From positions 1,178,001 to 1,242,000 of the forward strand of contig NZ_CP137891.1 in assembly GCF_033547075.1 (NCBI RefSeq): a stretch of DNA of 64,000 nucleotides, read 5' to 3'. The translations under genes and the position numbers were made by a program. The DNA is from Flavobacterium ardleyense. GTDB lineage: Bacteria; Bacteroidota; Bacteroidia; Flavobacteriales; Flavobacteriaceae. Positions within the stretch are counted from its first letter, which is position 1; each line of letters starts with the position of its first letter. Below are positions 56,219 to 63,576 of this stretch, piece by piece. The notes below the pieces were generated by a model. The model saw nothing but the letters and a program-made list of their open reading frames with translations, was not told the origin of the DNA and searched no databases.

Positions 56219-57446
56219 TCTGCAAATAATTTAAAATTGTTTCTGTTGCGCCTTTATGCTTCTGAACGAATTGAGAAGCCTTAGATCCGTATTCGCTTTG
56301 AAGCAACGGGCTAGATAAAAGTTTCCTTAAAGCCGAATGCAATTCGGTGGCATTTTTGACCGAAATCGCTGCATCAATTTTTATAATCTCCACCGCTTCC
56401 GCAAAATGGCTATAGTTTGGACCAACCACAATCGGAATTCCAAAAGTGGCTGGTTCTAATATATTATGAATGCCTGGATTTCCAAAACCACCCCCCACAT
56501 AAGCAATATCAGCATAACTGTAAATTTTTGTCAGTAGTCCTACGGTATCAACAATTAATACTTTAAAAGTGGAAAGATCTTCAGTTCCCTTTTTCGAATA
56601 TAAGATTGTTAAAACCTGTATTTTTTCGGCGAAAGCCAAAATCTGCTCTTCCTTTATGTTATGTGGTGCAATTATAAATTTGGCGAAAGCCGGAGCACTA
56701 TTGATAAAATCTAAAAGATTTTCCTCATCCTTTGGCCACGAACTTCCTACAACAATCAGGTGAGAATCTCCTTTAAAATTCGATACAAAATCTAGTTGAT
56801 TGTCTCTTTCCAAAATTTCCGCGACTCTGTCAAAGCGCGTATCGCCCGAAACCGTGACGTTGGAATAATTCAAAGTCTCTAGAAGTTTCTGTGATTTTTC
56901 ATTCTGAACAAAGAAGCGTTCAAAAGTTTTTAGAGCTTCTCTATAAAATCCGCCATACCATTTGAAGAAAACTTGATTCTCCCGGAAAATACCTGAAATT
57001 AGAAAAGTTCTAATCTTCCTTTTCCGAAGCTCTTTTAAGTAATTTGGCCAATATTCATACTTAATAATAAAGGCGATTTCGGGATTAACAAGATTCATGA
57101 AACGCTCAGCATTTCGAGAAGTATCGAGTGGCAAATACACTGTTACATCAGCCATCGTATTGTTTTTGCGAACTTCATATCCAGAAGGTGAGAAGAATGT
57201 AAGGACTATCTTATGATTTGGATATTTCTGTTTTACCATTTCCATTACTGGCAAACCCTGCTCATATTCGCCCAAAGAAGCCGCGTGAAACCAAATTGTT
57301 TTGTCAGTTGTCAAAATTGATCGTTTCAAAACATCAAAAACATCCTTGCGGCCATCCACAAAAAGCGCCATTTTTGGATTAAAAAGAGACAGAAGCTTTA
57401 CAACTTTCGCAGATAGGAAAATAAGTATATTGTATAGAAAAAACAT
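56205..57446 (-). CDS. kdtA: 3-deoxy-D-manno-octulosonic acid transferase (Kdo transferase)
   Basis: A 413-aa GT-B enzyme anchored by an N-terminal hydrophobic segment (about residues 3-20). The catalytic Glu60 lies in 'WFHAASLGEYEQG'. 'VVGSSWPKDEENLLDFI' and 'YVGGGFGNPGIHNILEPATFGIPIVVGPNYSHFAEA' are the Kdo-binding and nucleotide loops. It adds Kdo to lipid A in lipopolysaccharide synthesis. Operon with GNAT and possibly the S46 peptidase. Confidence 0.95.
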   Translation of the reverse strand: MFFLYNILIFLSAKVVKLLSLFNPKMALFVDGRKDVFDVLKRSILTTDKTIWFHAASLGEYEQGLPVMEMVKQKYPNHKIVLTFFSPSGYEVRKNNTMADVTVYLPLDTSRNAERFMNLVNPEIAFIIKYEYWPNYLKELRKRKIRTFLISGIFRENQVFFKWYGGFYREALKTFERFFVQNEKSQKLLETLNYSNVTVSGDTRFDRVAEILERDNQLDFVSNFKGDSHLIVVGSSWPKDEENLLDFINSAPAFAKFIIAPHNIKEEQILAFAEKIQVLTILYSKKGTEDLSTFKVLIVDTVGLLTKIYSYADIAYVGGGFGNPGIHNILEPATFGIPIVVGPNYSHFAEAVEIIKIDAAISVKNATELHSALRKLLSSPLLQSEYGSKASQFVQKHKGATETILNYLQNDNI

Positions 57447-57493
57447 AGGAAGGCGATTGTAGGGCTAAAATACGTCAGTTTTCAGAATTTCTA

Positions 57494-57523
57494 TTGCTGT
57501 CAGTCAATTAAATTGTAATTTTG
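57494..57523 (+). promoter_or_regulatory. Promoter of the sugar aminotransferase gene
   Basis: TTG (57494-57496), a 19-bp spacer and TAATTTTG (57516-57523) match the Bacteroidota consensus, divergent from kdtA. Confidence 0.6.
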
Positions 57524-57575
57524 CACTGTTTCTTTTAAAAACATAATTACCTAGAGCGACGCAATTATCTTGACT

Positions 57576-58706
57576 ATGGAAAAAATTCAAATGGTAGACC
57601 TTAAAGGTCAGTACAATAAAATTAAAGACGCAGTAAACACTTCAATCCAAGAAGTTTTAGATTCCAATACTTATATAAATGGTCCACAAGTGCAGAGTTT
57701 TCAGAAAAATCTTGAAAAATATCTGGACGTAAAACACGTAATTCCGTGTGCAAACGGAACCGATGCTTTGCAAATTGCAATGATGGGGCTTGATCTAAAA
57801 CCGGGTGATGAGGTAATCACTGCCGACTTTACTTTTGCGGCTACCGTTGAGGTTATTGCGCTTTTGCAACTTACTCCGGTACTTGTGGATGTAGAAGAAG
57901 ACACTTTTAATATCTCTATTGAGGCGATAAAAAAAGCAATTACTCCAAAGACGAAGGCCATTGTTCCCGTACACCTTTTTGGTCAATCGGCCAATATGGA
58001 AGCGATTATGCAACTTGCTAAGGAGCATAATTTGTACGTTATCGAAGACAATGCGCAGGCAATCGGTGCAAATTATACTTTTGAAAATGGTACTAAAATC
58101 AAAGCAGGCGCGATTGGTCACGTGGCTTCAACTTCGTTTTTCCCGTCCAAAAATCTTGGTTGCTACGGCGACGGAGGTGCAATTTTCACGAATGACGATG
58201 CTTTGGCACATAAACTTCGCGGAATTGTAAATCACGGAATGTATGAGCGTTACCACCACGATGTTGTAGGTGTAAACTCACGTTTGGACAGCGTGCAAGC
58301 AGCGGTTTTGAATGCCAAATTGCCACTCCTTGATCAATATTGCAATGCCCGTCAAGCAGCTGCTGCCAAGTATAGTCAAGCGCTTTCAAATCATAAAAAT
58401 ATCATTACTCCTATAATAACGGGCGATAAAGATAGCCACGTTTTTCACCAATATACACTTAGGATTATCGATGCAGATCGCAATGCTTTGATGCAGCATT
58501 TGTTGTCAAAAGACATTCCTTGCGCGATTTACTACCCAATTCCACTGCATTCTCAAAAAGCATATTGCAGTCCAAATTACAACGAATCAGACTTCCCGGT
58601 TACCAATCAATTGGTCAAAGAAGTGATTTCGCTGCCAATGCACACCGAGTTGTCAGATGAACAAATAGGTTATATTTGCGATAGTATTTTAGAATTTTTC
58701 AAATAA
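57576..58706 (+). CDS. DegT/DnrJ/EryC1/StrS family sugar aminotransferase
   Basis: A 376-aa PLP enzyme starting at ATG 57576; TTG 57570 would add two residues. The PLP lysine is Lys192 in 'SFFPSKNLGCYGDGGAI', with 'ANGTDALQIAM' and 'HLFGQSANMEAI' upstream. These enzymes transaminate nucleotide 4-keto or 3-keto sugars for lipopolysaccharide or capsule sugars. The neighbours kdtA (divergent) and galE fit envelope polysaccharide synthesis. The exact sugar is not predictable. Confidence 0.93.
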   Translation: MEKIQMVDLKGQYNKIKDAVNTSIQEVLDSNTYINGPQVQSFQKNLEKYLDVKHVIPCANGTDALQIAMMGLDLKPGDEVITADFTFAATVEVIALLQLTPVLVDVEEDTFNISIEAIKKAITPKTKAIVPVHLFGQSANMEAIMQLAKEHNLYVIEDNAQAIGANYTFENGTKIKAGAIGHVASTSFFPSKNLGCYGDGGAIFTNDDALAHKLRGIVNHGMYERYHHDVVGVNSRLDSVQAAVLNAKLPLLDQYCNARQAAAAKYSQALSNHKNIITPIITGDKDSHVFHQYTLRIIDADRNALMQHLLSKDIPCAIYYPIPLHSQKAYCSPNYNESDFPVTNQLVKEVISLPMHTELSDEQIGYICDSILEFFK

Positions 58707-58797
58707 TTTTTAGGAGCTTTTTCCTGCTGTCCACTGTATCTTTTTCTTTTTTTCTAAGAAAAAAAGAAAAAGGATGCCGTTACCATCAGGGCTAGGA
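58700..58797 (-). repeat. Intergenic hairpin repeat, copy D
   Basis: Read on the minus strand: CCCTGATGGTAACGGCATCC, a perfect stem CTTTTTCTTTTTTT/AAAAAAAGAAAAAG, AGATACAGTGGACAGC, and the tail AGCTCCTAAAAATTA. It lies between the aminotransferase gene and galE. Confidence 0.75.
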
Positions 58798-58821
58798 TTC
58801 TAGTTTTCAATTCAACCAAAT

Positions 58822-59835
58822 ATGAAAATAGTTGTTACAGGAGGTTTAGGATTCATCGGTTCTCACACCGTTGTCGAACTTCAAAATGAAGGTTTTGAAG
58901 TTGTAATCATAGATAATCTTTCCAATTCATCTCGAGAGGTTTTAGAAGGTATTGAAGCAATCACTTCGATCGTTCCAATTTTTGAAGAAATGGATTTAAG
59001 GGACAAACAAAGTGTACAGCAATTCTTCAAAAAACATTCAGATGTTTCGGCGGTAATTCATTTTGCTGCTTCAAAAGCAGTAGGTGAGAGCGTCGAAGAT
59101 CCTTTGCTTTACTACGAAAACAATATCAATACATTGGTTTACGTTTTGCAGGAATTGCAGAAAAAACCAGCATCACAGTTCATTTTTAGTTCTTCTTGCA
59201 CGGTTTACGGTCAAGCCGAAAAAATGCCAATTACCGAAAATGCTTCAATACAAATTGCAATGTCTCCTTACGGAAACACCAAGCAAATAGGTGAAGAAAT
59301 CATTACAGATGTTGTGAGAGTTTCGAATATCAATGCTATTTTGCTTCGATATTTTAATCCAATTGGAGCCCATCCAACCGCGCATATTGGAGAATTGCCA
59401 ATTGGAGTTCCACAAAATTTAGTTCCGTTTATTACCCAAACCGGAATCGGAATGCGTCAAGAACTTGCGGTTTACGGAGATGATTATCCTACATCTGACG
59501 GAACTTGTGTTCGTGATTATATTCACGTGGTTGATCTGGCCAAAGCGCACGTTGCTGCAATGAAGAGATTGCTTCAAAATAAAAATAAGGAAAAAGTCGA
59601 AACTTTTAATGTTGGTACCGGAACCGGAAGTACGGTTCTTGAAGTGATTAACACATTCGAAAAGGTCAGCGGTAAAAAATTGCCATACAAAATCGTTGGT
59701 AGAAGAGAAGGAGATATTACCTCTGCCTATGCCAATACCGACAAAGCAAACGAAGAACTTGGTTGGAAAGCACTATCAACCTTAGAAGATGGTTTGGCTA
59801 GTGCTTGGAAATGGGAGCAGAAGATTCGCTCTTAA
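58822..59835 (+). CDS. galE: UDP-glucose 4-epimerase
   Basis: A 337-aa extended short-chain dehydrogenase/reductase. The NAD motif is 'TGGLGFIGSHT' at residues 6-16; 'FSSSCTVYGQ' and 'SPYGNTKQIGEE' supply the Ser, Tyr and Lys of the active site; 'CVRDYIHVVDLA' is typical of GalE. It interconverts UDP-glucose and UDP-galactose for surface polysaccharide. It ends at a terminator shared with fabD. Confidence 0.95.
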   Translation: MKIVVTGGLGFIGSHTVVELQNEGFEVVIIDNLSNSSREVLEGIEAITSIVPIFEEMDLRDKQSVQQFFKKHSDVSAVIHFAASKAVGESVEDPLLYYENNINTLVYVLQELQKKPASQFIFSSSCTVYGQAEKMPITENASIQIAMSPYGNTKQIGEEIITDVVRVSNINAILLRYFNPIGAHPTAHIGELPIGVPQNLVPFITQTGIGMRQELAVYGDDYPTSDGTCVRDYIHVVDLAKAHVAAMKRLLQNKNKEKVETFNVGTGTGSTVLEVINTFEKVSGKKLPYKIVGRREGDITSAYANTDKANEELGWKALSTLEDGLASAWKWEQKIRS

Positions 59836-59855
59836 TTTCTAACTTTTTAAATATA

Positions 59856-59891
59856 AAAAACGCCTGTTATCAAAAATAACAGGCGTTTTTA
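59856..59891. terminator. Bidirectional terminator
   Basis: AAAAACGCCTGTTAT and ATAACAGGCGTTTTT arms around CAAAA, between galE (+) and fabD (-). Confidence 0.85.
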
Positions 59892-59909
59892 TTTTATAAC
59901 AAAAAGAGT

Positions 59910-60791
59910 TTATGCAGTCGCAGAGGCAGTGCTAACTTCCTTATTAATTTTCTTTACAAGACCTTGAAGAACATTTCCAGGTCCAACTTCGATAAATAAA
60001 TCTGCTCCATCCGCAATCATTTGCTGTACAGATTGAGTCCATCTTACAGGCGCTGTTAGTTGTATAATTAGATTTTTCTGAATTTCAGAAGCATCAGTCA
60101 CTGCAGTTGCAGTTACGTTTTGGTAAACAGGGCAAGAACCTTGCGAAAAAGTAGTAGCTTCAATCGCTGCCGCAAGTTCCTCACGAGCAGGCTCCATCAT
60201 AGGCGAGTGGAAAGCACCACCAACAGGAAGAAGAAGTGCACGTTTTGCACCGGCAGCTTTCATCGCTTCGCAAGCTTTTTCTACCGCAGTAGTTTCGCCC
60301 GAAATCACCAATTGTCCAGGACAGTTGTAATTCGCCGCAACCACAACACCATCAATAGAAGCGCAAACGTCCTCCACAATTTTGTCATCAAGGCCTAAAA
60401 CCGCAGCCATTGTAGATGGTTTTGCTTCGCAAGCTTTTTGCATCGCAAGAGCACGTTTCGAAACAAGACGAAGTCCATCTTCAAAAGACAAACTTCCATT
60501 TGCAACTAATGCAGAGAATTCGCCCAAAGAGTGTCCCGCAACCATATCAGGAGCAAAGTCACTTCCTAAAGTTTTTGCTAGAATCACCGAGTGCAAGAAA
60601 ATTGCAGGTTGTGTCACCTTTGTTTCTTTTAGCTGCTCAGCAGTTCCTTCAAACATAATATCGGTAATTCTAAAACCTAGAATTTCGTTTGCCTTTTCAA
60701 AAAGTTCTTTCGCCAAAGGAGAATTGTCATATAAGTCTTTTCCCATTCCTGTAAATTGTGCTCCCTGTCCGGGAAAAACGTATGCTTTCAT
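59910..60791 (-). CDS. fabD: Malonyl CoA-acyl carrier protein transacylase
   Basis: A 293-aa enzyme starting at 'MKAYVFPGQGAQFTGMG' (ATG 60791); the upstream in-frame extension to 60851 has no family match. The nucleophile is Ser88 in 'GHSLGEFSAL'; 'GGAFHSPMM' and the final 'EVGPGNVLQGLVKK' are conserved. It transfers malonyl groups to ACP in fatty-acid synthesis. Transcribed alone. Confidence 0.96.
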   Translation of the reverse strand: MKAYVFPGQGAQFTGMGKDLYDNSPLAKELFEKANEILGFRITDIMFEGTAEQLKETKVTQPAIFLHSVILAKTLGSDFAPDMVAGHSLGEFSALVANGSLSFEDGLRLVSKRALAMQKACEAKPSTMAAVLGLDDKIVEDVCASIDGVVVAANYNCPGQLVISGETTAVEKACEAMKAAGAKRALLLPVGGAFHSPMMEPAREELAAAIEATTFSQGSCPVYQNVTATAVTDASEIQKNLIIQLTAPVRWTQSVQQMIADGADLFIEVGPGNVLQGLVKKINKEVSTASATA

Positions 60792-60993
60792 GTATATTTT
60801 ATTTTGTTGTTGAATCTTGGATTTGAATGTGTCATAAATGACAAGTTGCAAAAATAAGGATTTTTGTAAAGGAATGTGTTTTTGTGGGTTGGAAAACTGA
60901 TGATATAGTGTTTTGCTACTTCTCGAATGTTCAAATGTTGAATTTTAAAGGATTATAAAAGTTTAAGGTTAAATGAATTACAATATATCACTA

Positions 60994-61019
60994 TAATTTT
61001 GTACACTTGAACGTACGTA
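60994..61019 (+). promoter_or_regulatory. Promoter box and YefM-type operator candidate
   Basis: TAATTTTG (60994-61001) is a -7 box. TGTACA (61000-61005) overlaps its end and the palindrome ACGTACGT follows at 61011-61018, 17 bp before the antitoxin ATG. E. coli YefM binds operators with TGTACA cores, so autoregulation is plausible. Confidence 0.45.
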
Positions 61020-61034
61020 ACATAAAATAGAATT

Positions 61035-61265
61035 ATGAAGGTAACGATATCAACATTGCGAAAAAATATCAAAGCTTATTTTGATGAAGTTGCTGAATCA
61101 TCAGAGACGATCATCGTTTCCAGAAATGAAGAGGATGATGCGGTTGTTATTATTTCAATCAAAGAATACAACGCAATGATTGAAACACAGCACTTATTAT
61201 CAACAAAAGCAAACAGAAGAAGACTTGAAGATTCTATTGAACAAATGGAGAAATTCAGTAAATAA
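61035..61265 (+). CDS. Phd/YefM family antitoxin without an adjacent same-strand toxin
   Basis: A 76-aa protein. The N-terminal '[48 protein letters not shown]' is a YefM DNA-binding domain; the rest is the toxin-binding tail. YefM is normally followed by yoeB on the same strand. Here the next gene is convergent: a frameshifted YoeB on the minus strand, next to its own antitoxin gene. This copy looks orphaned. Confidence 0.85.
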   Translation: MKVTISTLRKNIKAYFDEVAESSETIIVSRNEEDDAVVIISIKEYNAMIETQHLLSTKANRRRLEDSIEQMEKFSK

Positions 61266-61313
61266 TTATTCTGCTTCGAACCGTAATTGAATTACAATTG
61301 AAAAAAGGATAAT

Positions 61314-61563
61314 TCAATAATGTCCTTTCAAACTGAAGATATAATGTGTGTTATTTTCTACGACGTAAATAAAACGGTTCACTTTATCAATTTTGCGAGA
61401 CCATTTTCCAGAAAGTTGATGTTTTAACGGTTCAGGATTTCCAATTCCCTGATAAGGATTTGAAATTATTGCATCCTTTAATTTCTTCCTGAATTTTTGT
61501 ATTATTAGTTTTCTTCCAATGTCTAATATCTTTTTGTGCTTTTTCTGAAAGTATTATTTCCAT
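61314..61563 (-). pseudogene. YoeB/Txe-family mRNA interferase toxin, frameshifted
   Basis: The N-terminal frame reads 'MEIILSEKAQKDIRHWKKTNNTK...' to 'EEIK' and then leaves the family. One base later another frame reads 'DAIISNPYQGIGNPEPLKHQ', 'GKWSRKIDKVNRFIYVVEN' and ends 'FSLKGHY', the YoeB catalytic end. Compared with E. coli YoeB about four residues are missing at the join, consistent with a net deletion of 11 bp. The ATG overlaps the upstream antitoxin stop by 10 bp. Toxin activity is probably lost. Confidence 0.8.
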
Positions 61564-61769
61564 AACTCATCAAATTCTTTGGAAGTGACTTTTAATCCTT
61601 TTCCTTGTTGAATATTTTGCTCTGCTTCCAAAATATTTTTCACAAACTCAGGATCATACTGTTGCTCGTTCGAAATCTCAAATTTGATTTTCAGATCTTT
61701 TAACGCAGATTTAATTGCTTCTATTTGAGCATCGTTTTCAGGATGTGCTGTGATGTTAATTGTCTGCAT
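61554..61769 (-). CDS. DUF2683-like antitoxin of the YoeB-family pair
   Basis: A 71-aa protein: a short N-terminal strand segment ('TINITAHPENDAQIEAIKSA'), a helical linker, and 'YDPEFVKNILEAEQNIQQGK' ending 'DELWK', the form usual for small flavobacterial antitoxins encoded before YoeB/RelE toxins. It overlaps the toxin ATG by 10 bp and has an intact promoter. It remains complete although the toxin is broken. Confidence 0.7.
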   Translation of the reverse strand: MQTINITAHPENDAQIEAIKSALKDLKIKFEISNEQQYDPEFVKNILEAEQNIQQGKGLKVTSKEFDELWK

Positions 61770-61800
61770 AAGAGTGGTTTATTTGTAAATAAATTTAATT

Positions 61801-61829
61801 CAAAGATATGAAATGCTATTTATATTCAA
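61801..61829 (-). promoter_or_regulatory. Promoter of the DUF2683-YoeB pair
   Basis: On the minus strand TTG (61829-61827), an 18-bp spacer and TATCTTTG (61808-61801) fit the consensus, 31 bp before the antitoxin ATG. Confidence 0.6.
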
Positions 61830-61894
61830 ATAATTTTCTCAACTTTGATTGTGAAAAAAACATCTAAGTTTAGTATCAAATCTAGTGCTCGCTT

Positions 61895-61926
61895 CGATAG
61901 CGCGGATTTTTAATCCGTGCCCGCAA
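61895..61926 (+). repeat. REP-like hairpin R1
   Basis: GATAGCGCGGATT, TTT, AATCCGTGCCCGC: a compact hairpin (CGGATT/AATCCG) with the REP tail GTGCCCGC. First of three REP-like units upstream of the transposase. Confidence 0.75.
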
Positions 61927-61981
61927 ACAAATTTGAGAGAATTGTGTTATTTATTTTAAGTAAAACTAAGTCGCATCGATG

Positions 61982-62036
61982 GCGCGGATTTACTTCGTCA
62001 GTTCGGCTAGCGCCTCGGGTGCAATCCGTGCCCGCC
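61982..62036 (+). repeat. REP hairpin R2, left arm of a 55-bp inverted repeat
   Basis: It starts GCGCGGATTTACTTCGTC and ends GCAATCCGTGCCCGCC; GGATT and AATCC close the stem. It is the exact reverse complement of 62737-62791 on the other side of the transposase gene. Confidence 0.85.
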
Positions 62037-62082
62037 AAGAAGAGTAAAAGAATTTCTTTTGTTTTGTTTAAATTTAAGCAGA

Positions 62083-62116
62083 GTAGATAGCCCGGATTTA
62101 AGATCCGTGCCCGCGA
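62083..62116 (+). repeat. REP-like hairpin R3
   Basis: GATAGCCCGGATTTAAGATCC then GTGCCCGCG, a compact form like R1, 38 bp before the transposase ATG. Confidence 0.7.
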
Positions 62117-62153
62117 ACAACAAATTGGCATTCAAATAATATAAAATTAAAAA

Positions 62154-62707
62154 ATGTCGACAAAATATAAAGCTACAACGACTGAAGACGCATACTTCAT
62201 TACTCTTACCGTTGTCGATTGGATTGATGTTTTTACACGCTTAAGTCAGAAAAAAGTAATAATTGATGCTTTAAAATATTGTCAGCAAAATAAAGGATTG
62301 GAAATTTATGCTTACGTTATTATGAGTAGTCATATTCATCTTCTATGCAAAGGAACTGATGGATTTATCCTTTCAGATATTATCAGAGATTTAAAAAGTT
62401 TACCTCTAAGAAAATCATTCGAGCAATTATCGAAGAACCTGAAAGTAGAAGAGAATGGTTATTAGATTCATTTAAAGAAGCGTGTGCACAATTGAAGCGA
62501 AATCAAGAATACAAAATATGGCAAGATGGTTATCATGCCGAACATATTTATAGCAATTCATTTATAAAGCAGAAAATCAGTTACATTCACAATGATCCAG
62601 TAGAGGAGCTAGTAGTAAGCTCGCCGGAGCATTATTACTTTAGTTCAGCTAGAAATTATGCTGAAATGGAGAATGATTTGGATGTCGTTTTGTTGTATTT
62701 ATTTTAA
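62154..62707 (+). mobile_element. REP-associated tyrosine transposase (RAYT), reading frame broken
   Basis: This is a Y1/HUH transposase of the RAYT branch. The metal-binding HxH is in 'YVIMSSHIHLLCK', the C-terminal part has 'QDGYHAEHIY' and 'KISYIHNDPVEELVVSSPEHYYFSSARNY' (candidate catalytic Tyr in 'SYIHNDP'). The ATG frame runs to a TAG at 62463-62465; the rest continues in the -1 frame from about 62396 ('KKFTSKKIIRAIIEEPESRR'). The shift is at TTTAAAA (62390-62396). Either a one-base deletion has killed the gene, or the frame is joined by slippage. REP hairpins flank it. Confidence 0.85.
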
Positions 62708-62736
62708 AACTTCGAAATTACTAGAATTCTTATTGT

Positions 62737-62791
62737 GGCGGGCACGGATTGCACCCGAGGCGCTAGCCGAACTGACGAAGTAAATCCGCGC
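62737..62791 (-). repeat. REP hairpin R4, right arm of the 55-bp inverted repeat
   Basis: It starts GGCGGGCACGGATTGCACCC and ends GTAAATCCGCGC. It is a perfect reverse complement of R2 (61982-62036) over 55 bases. The two arms enclose the RAYT gene. Confidence 0.85.
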
Positions 62792-62794
62792 TAT

Positions 62795-62920
62795 CGGAGT
62801 CTAATTTGGCTAAAGTCTAAAAAATTGTCGCCAGCTGCAGAAGCATATTTGGAATTTCTAAGAAGTAATAAAGAGAAATATATGAATGAGAGGTTTGGTT
62901 GGATTGATGATTTTAAATAA
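62795..62920 (+). pseudogene. Remnant resembling the C-terminus of a LysR-type regulator
   Basis: About 41 codons, beginning right after REP R4, read 'SLIWLKSKKLSPAAEAYLEF' and end 'GWIDDFK' before TAA. The 'W.K.k.LSPAA.ayL.fl' pattern is that of the last helix of LysR substrate-binding domains. The frame continues backwards only through the REP in antisense, which is not coding. Identification rests on a short match. Confidence 0.4.
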
Positions 62921-63027
62921 TTCAGTATCCTCTTGTGCAAATGTTAGAGATATGAATAAAAATATTTAGTATGATCTTATATTCAAAGACCGTATATTTC
63001 CAATGTACATTAGTTAACAGCAATATT

Positions 63028-63576
63028 ATGAAGCACCCTACAAAAATTCTAACTTTTTTACTTATTACGCTAATTGCGTGCAAAAACACTGAACCGGAAA
63101 AAGCGATTTCAAATCTTGAATTTGAACAGAAAGTATTTGAACAAGTTTTTATAAATGTTGTTGATTCAACCTATACTGACAAAAGGATTTACACCAGAAT
63201 TCCAACAAAAGCTCAAGAAAATGACCCTGATTTTCTTGCCGAAATAAACGCGATAGAAAAGGATACTTTAAATCTAATTATTGCAGTAGATAAGAGATTT
63301 ACAGACGTGGAAAAACTCAATACCCAAAAATTTATTTTCAAAGATTTTAATGAATTACCAAAATTTGAAAATTATACAAATTGGACAGAAAAATATAAGA
63401 AGTTTATTGGTGTAATGTCATTTTCATATATAACATTTGATAAAACCAAAGAAAATGGAAGTTTAGAAGTTTCATATAGATGTGGTGCAAATTGTGGACT
63501 TGGTTACAAAGTTTATCTGAAAAAAATTAATGGAAAATGGAAAGTAGTAAAGATTGAAGATACATGGATATCGTAA
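63028..63576 (+). CDS. Hypothetical lipoprotein
   Basis: A 182-aa protein from ATG 63028; an upstream in-frame ATG at 62971 lacks a signal peptide. The lipoprotein signal is 'MKHPTKILTFLLITLIAC', with lipidated Cys18. The mature part ends 'SYRCGANCGLGYKVYLKKIN', with a CxxxC that may be a disulfide, and 'GKWKVVKIEDTWIS', as in exported proteins of the NTF2-like or SnoaL type. I do not assign a function. Confidence 0.65.
   Translation: MKHPTKILTFLLITLIACKNTEPEKAISNLEFEQKVFEQVFINVVDSTYTDKRIYTRIPTKAQENDPDFLAEINAIEKDTLNLIIAVDKRFTDVEKLNTQKFIFKDFNELPKFENYTNWTEKYKKFIGVMSFSYITFDKTKENGSLEVSYRCGANCGLGYKVYLKKINGKWKVVKIEDTWIS

Noticed and set aside
57570..57575. TTG start two codons before the sugar aminotransferase ATG
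   Set aside because: ATG 57576 gives the usual N-terminus and is closer in form to homologues; the TTG adds only two residues.
60120..60813. Plus-strand frames of 80-143 aa opposite fabD
   Set aside because: Shadows of the well-conserved fabD gene; no motif or ribosome site of their own.
61910..62131. Minus-strand 73-aa open frame across the REP region
   Set aside because: It is the antisense reading of REP hairpins R2 and R3; the 'AGTDCTRGASRTDEVNPR' string recurs whenever this repeat is translated and is not a protein.
62735..62797. N-terminal part of the 61-aa frame starting at 62735
   Set aside because: It is REP R4 read as codons; only the later part (from about 62795) has protein-like similarity, so only that was kept as a remnant.
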